Origin: JALYUA01 sp038229875
Lineage (GTDB): Bacteria; Acidobacteriota; Thermoanaerobaculia; UBA5066; Gp7-AA6
Reading direction: 5' to 3'
Length of the DNA stretch: 58,987 nucleotides
Assembly (NCBI GenBank): GCA_038229875.1
Contig: JBBROA010000006.1
Location: 1-58,987 of the forward strand
Made by a program: the position numbers and the translations under genes. Position 1 is the first letter of the stretch. Every line of letters starts with the position of its first letter. Below, one piece after another: positions 52,468 to 58,987 of this stretch. The notes beneath the pieces are model-generated. The model was given only the letters and a program-made list of their open reading frames with translations, had not been told where the DNA came from and did not search any database.

Positions 52468-52710
52468 CCGTCGCCTACGCTCACTCCGGGAGCTGCCTTC
52501 GCCGTGCGCGGCGAAGGCACCGACCGGCGCTCGGCCGGATGCGGCCTCGACCGCCGGCCTGCTCCCTCCGTTCGCTTCGGCTCCCGCCCCGAGAGGCTCC
52601 TCCCTCCCTCTGGTCGGGAGACTCCTCTCGGGGCGAGCTTAACCACCACCTCGACCAAAGCGCAGCTCCGCCCCCTCTCCCCGCGCGCCGGGGGAGAGGG
52701 CTGGGGTGAG
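52468..52710 (+). repeat. Structured dispersed repeat DR1, copy 3
   Basis: 243 bp, longest copy. Three stems: TGCCTTCGCC/GGCGAAGGCA, a perfect 12-bp CGCCCCGAGAGG/CCTCTCGGGGCG (52585-52596 with 52624-52635), and CCCTCTCCCC/GGGGAGAGGG near the end. It lies antisense to both neighbours, between the efp start and the GDSL hydrolase terminator, and fills most of that 381-bp gap. Confidence 0.9.
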
Positions 52711-52750
52711 GGGCGGCGCATCGAACCTGACAAGGGTCGGTCCAGGAGGG

Positions 52751-52790
52751 AAAAAACAAAAACGCCCCGGCGCGCGTGCCGGGGCGTTTG
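52751..52790 (-). terminator. Rho-independent terminator of the FadL/GDSL operon
   Basis: On the minus strand the stem CGCCCCGGC/GCCGGGGCG with a short loop is followed by TTTTTGTTTTTT. It lies about 20-60 bp after the hydrolase stop codon. The flanking A tract on the other side makes it nearly symmetric. Confidence 0.9.
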
Positions 52791-52810
52791 AGAGGCAGAG
52801 AAGCCCGACC

Positions 52811-54331
52811 CTACTCGCGTTTCCGCGGCAAGCGGATTACCCGGCTCCGCTCGACCGGCGCGGCGCGCTCTACCGCCGCGGCGGGCTCGGCGGCAAACAC
52901 GAGCTCAAACGTTTCGTCCTGGAGCGGGAAGGCGCGGAAGAGACCGCGCCACATTTCTTCGGTGAAGTCGAGAGAGGCCGCCTGCGCGACGATGCCCGTC
53001 GAGCCGGCTGCCGGGACGTCCGGGGTGAACAGCGCCGTCGCGATGTTCGGCCGCTCGAGCTTCGTGCCGTAGGACGCGTTGATGAACTGGATGAGCTCGT
53101 CGGCCAGGATCGTGTACCCGATGTTCGACATGTGGACGGCCTCGCCGTACCCGAACAGGCCGCCGGTGACGAACGCGGTCGAGACGTGGATCCCCCCGTA
53201 GGTCCGCCCGTTCGTCATGAGGTCCTGCGAAAGAGCGTAGAAGTCGAAGTACTTGAACCCGTTCGCCTCCGCGGCGGACTTGATGACCGCGTTCATGTCA
53301 CGAACGCGCTGGTCGATCGCGAGCACCTCATCCGGGTAGAGAACCACGCCGATGTTCACCGTCGCCGGGGGCGTAAAAGAGCCGTCGGGAAGGGGAAAGT
53401 CGCAGCGCGGCAGGGTCGGGTTGACGCTGCACGGAATTCCGAATCCGAGGCCGAGCAGCGAGCTGCCCCCGAGCGCCGCCAGCGGCGCACTCGCGCCGAG
53501 CGTCACGAGCGTTCCGGGGGGAAGCGGGCAGACTTTTCCAGCGGGTCCGACCTTGCAGCGCGGATCTCCGGTGTCCCGGGAGCCGTAGAGGGGGATGACG
53601 TTGCCGGCGGCGTCCCGCACCGGTTGCCGGGTCGCCGGATTGACGACGTAATAGGGGATCGTGGTCGCGAGCGGGATGAACCGCGGGTCGGGCGTGCCGA
53701 TGAAGACGCCCGTGCGGCCCGGCGCCTTCAAAGCGGCAGCCACCGCGTTGTACTTGGCGGTGAACACCGGCAGCGGAGTCGCCGTGACACCGTCCTGGAG
53801 GAACCCGGCTCCGCCGGCCGTCAGAATGTCGTTCCCGATGATCCCGAGCGTGATGAACGTGGGGTTCAAACCGAGCGCCTGGTTCAACTGCGTGCCCCGT
53901 CCCCGAAGGACGAGGTCCGCAAAGCCTCCGTTGTCCGTCGTCTTGTCGGAGACGTCCGCGATCTTGTAACCCACCACCGACAGGTTGTCGTACGACCGGG
54001 CGAGCGCGGCATTCGTCGGAGTGCCGGTCACAATGGAGATCCGTCCGAACGTGGGCGCCAGCCCGGTGATGGTGTTGCAGGCCGGGATCCCGGGATCCGA
54101 AACCGTCGGCTGCTGAAAATCCGTGATTCCGAACGACTTCGCCAGCTGCGCGGGATACGAGAAGCGCTGCTCCCGCGCGACGAGGCAGTCCGAGCCGTAG
54201 CCGGCCCCGTAGCTGTCGCCGAGCGCCACGTACTTGGAAAAGTTGGGCGCCGCCGTCTGGGCAGAGGCGCCCGCCGCCCACAATCCGAAAACGGCCGCGA
54301 GCGCCGCGAGCCGCAAAAGAGATCTCTTCAT
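52811..54331 (-). CDS. Exported SGNH/GDSL-type hydrolase
   Basis: 506 aa from ATG 54331, which follows GGAGACCACG. Signal peptide (LAALAAVFGLWAAGASAQ). Block I YVALGDSYGAGYG holds the nucleophile Ser, GIIGNDILTAGG resembles block III, and GEAVHMSNIGYTILA holds the catalytic His. An insert of about 100 residues with several Cys (250-350) separates the blocks. It likely hydrolyses lipid or carbohydrate esters in the periplasm. It lies 14 bp after a FadL-type porin, which suggests joint lipid breakdown and uptake. Confidence 0.85.
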   Translation of the reverse strand: MKRSLLRLAALAAVFGLWAAGASAQTAAPNFSKYVALGDSYGAGYGSDCLVAREQRFSYPAQLAKSFGITDFQQPTVSDPGIPACNTITGLAPTFGRISIVTGTPTNAALARSYDNLSVVGYKIADVSDKTTDNGGFADLVLRGRGTQLNQALGLNPTFITLGIIGNDILTAGGAGFLQDGVTATPLPVFTAKYNAVAAALKAPGRTGVFIGTPDPRFIPLATTIPYYVVNPATRQPVRDAAGNVIPLYGSRDTGDPRCKVGPAGKVCPLPPGTLVTLGASAPLAALGGSSLLGLGFGIPCSVNPTLPRCDFPLPDGSFTPPATVNIGVVLYPDEVLAIDQRVRDMNAVIKSAAEANGFKYFDFYALSQDLMTNGRTYGGIHVSTAFVTGGLFGYGEAVHMSNIGYTILADELIQFINASYGTKLERPNIATALFTPDVPAAGSTGIVAQAASLDFTEEMWRGLFRAFPLQDETFELVFAAEPAAAVERAAPVERSRVIRLPRKRE

Positions 54332-54345
54332 CGTGGTCTCCATGG

Positions 54346-55650
54346 TTAGAACGCTACTCGGAGGCTGAACGCGAAAATGTTCACGGCTTCCTTGAAAGTG
54401 CCGTAGAAGTTGTCATTCGAGCGGGACAGGTTGCTGCGGTCATGGACCTTCAGGTACAGGTCCGAAACGTCGATGCCCCAGTGATCCGTTCCGAAGCCGA
54501 ATCCCACCGAGTACGCGTCGCGGTCGTTGTCGGCGAGGAGGGGCCCGATGTCTTCGGTCGGCTGAGGGGTCTTGTCCCGGTAGTAGCCCGCGCGGAAAGC
54601 CATCGCCCCGAACTTCTTCTGGACGCCGATTCGGTAGGCCCACGCATTCCGCCAGTCGGTCTCGCGGTGGAGGTCGCGGCCCGTCAGGTCAGGGAAACGG
54701 ATGTCCAGCGCCTTGAAGCTCGTCCACTGCGTCCAGTCCGCTTCGAGGGAAACCAGGAAATCGCTCGGAAAGGTGAACGCCGTCCCGAGGTTCATCGTCG
54801 CCGGAAACTCGATCGACGTCTGGACCGGATGCGTGCCCTGCGGAATCTGCGGCGCGACCAGCGCGTCGAACGGCGTGCCGGTCAGCCGCTGTTCGAAGTT
54901 CGCGGTCCCTTCGTAGTCGATCTTGATCTTGCTGCGGTAGGCGGCGCCGACTGAAAACTGAGGGATGGGCTTGAACAGGATCCCCGCGTTCCAGCCCCAT
55001 CCGTGGTTGTCCTGCAGCTTGCTGTTCAACTTGACGTGGGCAACGTCCACCACGGAGTTCGTGAGCGGGTTGATCGCCGCGTTGTTCCTCTCGAGCTGCA
55101 CCTTCGAGACCCGGTAATCTGCCCCGAGCGCGATCGCGAACGTCGGCGTCGCCTGGAAAGAGATCACCGGGTTCAAGTCGACTGTCTGTACGACCGCGTT
55201 CTGCGAGACGAAACGCCCGCTGAACGTCTCCGCGCGGTCCCAGCGGAAGCCGAGCCCGTACGGCGCGTTGATCCCCAGCCCGAAGTTGAGCTCGTTGGTC
55301 AGGGGAACCACGGCGTAGACGTTCGGGACCACGAACGTGGTGCTGTGCTGCTTCTCGGAGACGCCGTTTCCTGGATAGGGATTGGCTCCTTCGAAGTCGC
55401 CCTTCACCTTGCTCAGAAACTCCGCGCCGACCTGAGCCTCGAAGTGCTTCTGCCAGCCGAGACCCGCGGGGTTGTAGAAGATCGCGGACGGATCGTCGGC
55501 AACGGCCGTGAAGGCGAGGCCCATGCCGGTCGCCTTCGCGCCCTGAGTCATCACCTGAAATCCGGCGGGGAATGCGGGAGCGGCGGCGAGGAAGGTGACG
55601 AGGGCGAGGGGAAGGGAGATCCGATTCAATCGGAACCGGCGTCTTTTCAC
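54346..55650 (-). CDS. FadL/OmpP1-type outer-membrane transporter
   Basis: 434 aa from GTG 55650, chosen because GAGGA lies 9 bases upstream; a GTG at 55659 is too close to it. Signal peptide (LALVTFLAAAPAFPA), then GFQVMTQGAKATGMGLAFTA and DDPSAIFYNPAGLG, the FadL family start, then beta-strands to a C-terminal Phe (SLRVAF). FadL proteins carry long-chain fatty acids or other hydrophobic compounds across the outer membrane. First gene of an operon with the GDSL hydrolase. Confidence 0.92.
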   Translation of the reverse strand: MKRRRFRLNRISLPLALVTFLAAAPAFPAGFQVMTQGAKATGMGLAFTAVADDPSAIFYNPAGLGWQKHFEAQVGAEFLSKVKGDFEGANPYPGNGVSEKQHSTTFVVPNVYAVVPLTNELNFGLGINAPYGLGFRWDRAETFSGRFVSQNAVVQTVDLNPVISFQATPTFAIALGADYRVSKVQLERNNAAINPLTNSVVDVAHVKLNSKLQDNHGWGWNAGILFKPIPQFSVGAAYRSKIKIDYEGTANFEQRLTGTPFDALVAPQIPQGTHPVQTSIEFPATMNLGTAFTFPSDFLVSLEADWTQWTSFKALDIRFPDLTGRDLHRETDWRNAWAYRIGVQKKFGAMAFRAGYYRDKTPQPTEDIGPLLADNDRDAYSVGFGFGTDHWGIDVSDLYLKVHDRSNLSRSNDNFYGTFKEAVNIFAFSLRVAF

Positions 55651-55698
55651 AGTTTTCACTCCTCTGAAGTACTCGGAATTTTGAGGGAGAGTGGGCCA

Positions 55699-55727
55699 AT
55701 CTTTACCCTCGCGGCTCCGAAAGTCAA
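55699..55727 (-). promoter_or_regulatory. Sigma-70-type promoter of the FadL/GDSL operon
   Basis: On the minus strand TTGACT (55722-55727), a 17-bp spacer and AAAGAT (55699-55704). The leader is about 45 nt and includes the GAGGA Shine-Dalgarno sequence. Confidence 0.6.
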
Positions 55728-55767
55728 AGAACTTCCGGCGCGATTCCGGTTCTCCGCCGCGGCCCGA

Positions 55768-55773
55768 TAGAAT
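55768..55773 (+). promoter_or_regulatory. -10 box (TAGAAT) of the kinase gene
   Basis: TAGAAT, 9 bases, then GTG at 55783. No Shine-Dalgarno sequence and a weak -35 (TTCCGG). Nearly leaderless. Confidence 0.45.
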
Positions 55774-55782
55774 CGAAGAACC

Positions 55783-57885
55783 GTGCCCCGTGACAGCAAC
55801 ACGCCGACTACCGCCGGGCCCTCCGACGCGCCGACGGGGCCCGACCGCCCTTTAACGACCGGGACCCTCCTCGGCGGGCGTTACCGCGTCGAGTCGGTGC
55901 TCGGGTTCGGCGGCATGGGGGTCGTCTACAGGGCGCGCGACTTAAAGCTCGACTGCGATATCGCGTTGAAACGGATCCGGCCGGACCGCGTTTCGCCGGA
56001 GCGGCGGGAAACCCTCCGGCGCGAGATCATCCTGTCCCGGCGCGTGACGCATGAGAACGTCTGCCGCGTGTTCGACCTCGTCGAGTTGAACGGCGAGGAG
56101 TTCGTCTCGATGGAGTACCTCCCGGGGCGCACGTTGAAGGACGTCGAGGACGAGGAGCGAATGCTTCCCCTCGGCCGGGGCCTCTCGATCGCGAAGAAAA
56201 TCTGCCGCGGGCTCGCGGCCGCGCACCGCATCGGAGTCCTCCACCGCGACTTGAAGCCCGAGAACGTGATCGTCGGGACCGACGACACGCCCCGGTTGAT
56301 GGACTTCGGTATAGCGGTCGAAAGCGCCTTCTACCGCGGGGAAAAGGAGGACACGGTGCCGGGAACGCCGCAGTTTCTCGCCCCGGAGCTCCTCCGCGGA
56401 GAAGCCCCGAGCGTACGGACCGACATCTACGCGATGGGGGTGCTCCTGTACGAGATGTTCACCGGTCAGGTGCCGTTCGACGACCCGGACACCGCGCGCC
56501 TCGTCCGCCGCGTCATTTCCGACGCGCCTCCGAAAGCGGTCACGCTGCGGCCGGACCTCCCTCCCGAGCTTCTGGGGATCCTCGACCGAGCGATCTCCAA
56601 GGACCCGCAGGCCCGCTTTCCCGACGCGGATTCGCTGGCCGAGGCGATCGCCGCGTTCGAAGGGCAGGTGCTCGAGCGGGTGCTGGCCGAGGTCTCGGTC
56701 ACGCGCGCCAAGATGGTCAAGCTGATGGTCATCCTCGAGGCGAACAAGGCGCTCGCTTCGACGTTCGACCCGACCGAGATCCTCCGCATCATCCTGAAAA
56801 CCGCGACGAGCGAGACGGACGCCGAGCGGGGCACGATCTTCCTGCGGGAGCGCGGGGCCGACGAGCTCGTCAGCCAGATCCTCGAGGGGGGCGCCGTCGC
56901 CCCGATACGCCTCCCGGTGGGCCGGGGGATCGCCGGCGCGGTCGCGCGCACCGGCGAGACGATCAACATCCAGGACGCCTACAAGGACCCGCGCTTCGAC
57001 TCGCGGACAGATCTTTCTTCGGGGTTCCAGACGAGGACGATCCTCGCGGCGCCGCTGAAAACCCCGACCGGGGAGATCGTCGGCGTCGTCCAGCTCTTAA
57101 ACAAGCGCAATCGGACGTTCACCAAAGAGGACGAGGAGTTCCTAGTCGAGGTGGGTACGCACTCCGCGATCGCCGTCGAGAGCGTGCGGCAGCACGAAGC
57201 CGCGGTCTCGATGGCGCGGCGGGAAGGCGCCGCGCGCGTGTTGAGAAGCGCCCAGTCTCTTCTGGCGCCGCACGAGTGGCCCCCGACGCCGGGATTCGAG
57301 AGCGAGCCGCTGCGCTGGCGCTCGGAAGAGCTCGACCTCGTCTCTTATGCGGTCGCCGGAGGACCTGACTCCGTCTCGTTCCTACTGGTCGAAACGGCGC
57401 TCCCGGTCGAATCGGCGCTCGGCGCGCTGCTTCGCGGGATCACCGCGGGGCGTGAGGTCCTGCCATCCTCCGCCGAAGCGGCCGTCGCGAGAGCGTTCGA
57501 TGCCGACTCCGCCTGCGCGGGATCCGCCGCGCGGTGGGAAGGGGGCCGGGTCTCCTTTGCCGCAGCGGGCCCCGGGGCTCAGATCCCCTGGCTCCTTCGG
57601 GACGGCCGGCCGGTGCCATTCCCCGCTACCGAGAAAGGGCGCGTCCGGCTCGCGGAGGCCTCAACTCAGCCGGGAGACATCGTCGTGCTCGCGTCGGCGG
57701 GCCTTTCGGCGATGAGCTTCCCCGGCAAGGCCGTGCCTCCCGAAAAATCCGTCCAGCATTTCGCGCGCATCGCGGAAGGAGCGCCGCTCGCCGGCGCCTT
57801 CGCGCAGGTCGTGGCCGAATGGAAGAAAGCGGGCGCCGTGGGAGCTCGGGACGTTCTCTTTCTCGCCGCGCGCCGCAGCCCGTGA
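55783..57885 (+). CDS. Ser/Thr protein kinase with GAF and degenerate PP2C/SpoIIE-like C-terminus
   Basis: 700 aa, GTG start. Kinase domain at about 34-295: LGFGGMGVVYRARD, the lysine in IALKRIRPD, HRDLKPENV, MDFGIAV and PGTPQFLAPELL, all active-type. No membrane helix follows, so it is cytoplasmic, unlike many PknB kinases. A helix (300-330) joins a GAF domain (about 330-490: FDPTEILRIILKTATSETDA, ILAAPLKTPTGEIVGVVQLL). The last 200 residues look like a PP2C/SpoIIE fold (ELDLVSYAVAGGPDSVSFLL) whose metal-binding Asp motifs are lost. Overlaps the next gene by 4 bp (GTGA). Confidence 0.88.
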   Translation: MPRDSNTPTTAGPSDAPTGPDRPLTTGTLLGGRYRVESVLGFGGMGVVYRARDLKLDCDIALKRIRPDRVSPERRETLRREIILSRRVTHENVCRVFDLVELNGEEFVSMEYLPGRTLKDVEDEERMLPLGRGLSIAKKICRGLAAAHRIGVLHRDLKPENVIVGTDDTPRLMDFGIAVESAFYRGEKEDTVPGTPQFLAPELLRGEAPSVRTDIYAMGVLLYEMFTGQVPFDDPDTARLVRRVISDAPPKAVTLRPDLPPELLGILDRAISKDPQARFPDADSLAEAIAAFEGQVLERVLAEVSVTRAKMVKLMVILEANKALASTFDPTEILRIILKTATSETDAERGTIFLRERGADELVSQILEGGAVAPIRLPVGRGIAGAVARTGETINIQDAYKDPRFDSRTDLSSGFQTRTILAAPLKTPTGEIVGVVQLLNKRNRTFTKEDEEFLVEVGTHSAIAVESVRQHEAAVSMARREGAARVLRSAQSLLAPHEWPPTPGFESEPLRWRSEELDLVSYAVAGGPDSVSFLLVETALPVESALGALLRGITAGREVLPSSAEAAVARAFDADSACAGSAARWEGGRVSFAAAGPGAQIPWLLRDGRPVPFPATEKGRVRLAEASTQPGDIVVLASAGLSAMSFPGKAVPPEKSVQHFARIAEGAPLAGAFAQVVAEWKKAGAVGARDVLFLAARRSP

Positions 57886-58850
57886 AGCACCGGTTCGTCT
57901 TGGTCGACGTGTTTGCCGACCGCCCTCTCGGCGGCAATCCGCTCGCCGTCTTCCCGGAAGCGGAGTCGATTCCCCAGGGGCGTCTCCAGGGCGTCGCGCG
58001 GGAGATGGACCATGCCGCCACCGCGTTTCTCTTCCCCTCGTCCCTGCGCGGCGCGCTCTTCCGGCTGCGCATCTTTTCGCGGGAACGGGAAATCAGTTTC
58101 GCGGGCCACCCGGCGCTCGGGGCGCATTTCGTCTACGCGACGGAAAACCGCCTGCCTCTCGAGGAGCCGGTCACGCGGGTCGCGCACGAGGGACGCGAAG
58201 GGCTCTTCCAGGTCGAGCTGCTCGTCGAAGGGGGCCGGATCGGAATCCTGCGCCTGCGGCAGCGCCCGGCGAAAATCGGCCCGAGACTCCCTGCCGAGGA
58301 CGTGGCGCGGGTCGCGAAAGCGCTCGGACTCGACGAAGAGTCCCTCCAGGCCACGAACCAGCCGCTGCGCGTCGCCTCGACGGGGCTTCCCTCGCTGATC
58401 GTCCCCATCGCGACTCTCGAGGCGCTCGGCCGCGCGGCGCCCCGATACGGAGCGCTCAGGGAAGTCACCGCGCCGCTCGACGCGACGATCGTGTACGCCT
58501 TTACGAAAGAGACCCGCGACGCCGGGGCGAGCGCCCACGCCCGCGCGTTTGACACGATCGGGGGCTCCGAGATCCCCGGCGCGGGAGCGGCGGCCGGCGC
58601 GCTCGCCGCCTATCTCGTCTCCCAGGCCGCGGTGCCGGTCACCCCCGTCACATCGCTCGTGATCGAGCAGGGGCACGCGCTGTCGCGTCCCTCCTCTCTC
58701 TACATCGAGGTGCACGTTGGTCCGGAAGATCCCGCGGCGCCCGGGAAACGGGAGACCGCCGACGGAACAGAACGGCGGCTCTCCACGATTCGCGAAGTGA
58801 TCCTCGGCGGGCGCGTCATCGCCGTCGGCGAGGGACTTCTCGACTTCTAG
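57882..58850 (+). CDS. PhzF-family protein, catalytic Glu position altered
   Basis: 322 aa, GTG start overlapping the kinase stop. PhzF features: VDVFADRPLGGNPLAVFPEA, RIFSREREISFAGHPALGAH, and a second half with VTSLVIEQGHALSRPSSLYI. The family has a conserved catalytic Glu in an SETAF-like motif; here the matching place reads HAATAF, so the acid/base residue seems absent. It may be inactive or use another residue. PhzF proteins are isomerases with two similar halves, mostly of unknown substrate. The coupling with a kinase is unusual. Confidence 0.85.
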   Translation: MKHRFVLVDVFADRPLGGNPLAVFPEAESIPQGRLQGVAREMDHAATAFLFPSSLRGALFRLRIFSREREISFAGHPALGAHFVYATENRLPLEEPVTRVAHEGREGLFQVELLVEGGRIGILRLRQRPAKIGPRLPAEDVARVAKALGLDEESLQATNQPLRVASTGLPSLIVPIATLEALGRAAPRYGALREVTAPLDATIVYAFTKETRDAGASAHARAFDTIGGSEIPGAGAAAGALAAYLVSQAAVPVTPVTSLVIEQGHALSRPSSLYIEVHVGPEDPAAPGKRETADGTERRLSTIREVILGGRVIAVGEGLLDF

Positions 58851-58987
58851 CAGCCCGTGGAAAAAGGGTGTGGGATGGCGTTGCGAGCGCCGCGGGGCCG
58901 GCTGGGAGGCGACGCGACGAAGGCGATGCTGTTCGCATCGGGGAGGAGCGGCAACGATGCAGACGGCCCCGCGCCGCCGCAACCCGC
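58851..58987. other. Gene-free right end
   Basis: 137 bp after the PhzF stop. Composition is typical of the window. I see no terminator hairpin with a T tract and no gene start with a Shine-Dalgarno sequence. Pieces such as GGGAGGCGACGCGACGAAGG look repeat-like, but no second copy occurs in this window. Confidence 0.4.

Overview
This is a GC-rich, gene-dense bacterial chromosome segment with no rRNA, tRNA or CRISPR array that I could find. It suggests a diderm of the phylum Acidobacteriota, perhaps Thermoanaerobaculia-like. The clues are a GWxTD protein ending in an Acidobacteria-type VWFA domain, a type IV pilus pilMNOPQ cluster, lipoproteins, FadL- and TraF-like outer-membrane proteins, a Kdo hydroxylase (so LPS is present), and many GTG/TTG starts. 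The phylum call is inference from family content, not from a phylogenetic marker.

Layout. (1) 1-19.4 kb: after a partial ECF sigma factor (minus) and gdhA (plus), one long minus-strand run reads, in transcription order: pilM-N-O-P-Q, two envelope lipoproteins, a TPR protein, a Roadblock protein, accB, accC, a ThiE-AroK fusion, a metallophosphoesterase, a HEAT-cyclophilin lipoprotein, a 56-aa membrane protein, a 2-hydroxyacid dehydrogenase and a DUF721/DciA-like protein. A good sigma-70-type promoter lies upstream of pilM. (2) 19.6-30.7 kb: rpmB (plus), then minus-strand RelA/SpoT and, read from the right, Kdo hydroxylase, TraF-like porin, tgt, an M19 dipeptidase, yajC, secD and secF. (3) 30.7-36 kb: zinc-ribbon protein and folK, a TPR-like exported protein, a DUF3467 protein, and a sulfur-transfer operon (cysteine desulfurase, FHA protein, mnmA). 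(4) 36-44.2 kb: a 1169-aa GWxTD/VWA protein, maf, a diguanylate cyclase, an unknown gene and a GAF/HD-GYP phosphodiesterase with an insertion. (5) 44.3-50.4 kb: a peroxide-stress type cluster (Fur-family regulator, rubrerythrin, Fe-S oxidoreductase, DUF3501) with a clear palindromic operator, divergent from a 1236-aa Nfn-like flavoprotein. The Fe-S oxidoreductase is broken by an internal deletion and frame change. (6) 50.5-58.9 kb: an M23 peptidase, efp, a GDSL hydrolase with a FadL porin, a Ser/Thr kinase-GAF protein and a PhzF-like protein.

The most interesting non-genic content is repetitive. A structured dispersed repeat of about 240 bp (called DR1 here) occurs three times. Two copies start right after a TAG stop codon, and a 12-bp inverted-repeat stem is kept in all three (one mismatch in one copy). 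A second repeat of about 55 bp (DR2) occurs three times, and one copy encodes the C-terminal tail of MnmA. Tandem arrays with 7-bp units but unrelated sequences sit at gene ends in at least five places. Several first genes also have a TAnnnT-type -10 box 6-9 nt before the start codon and no Shine-Dalgarno sequence, which suggests leaderless transcripts.
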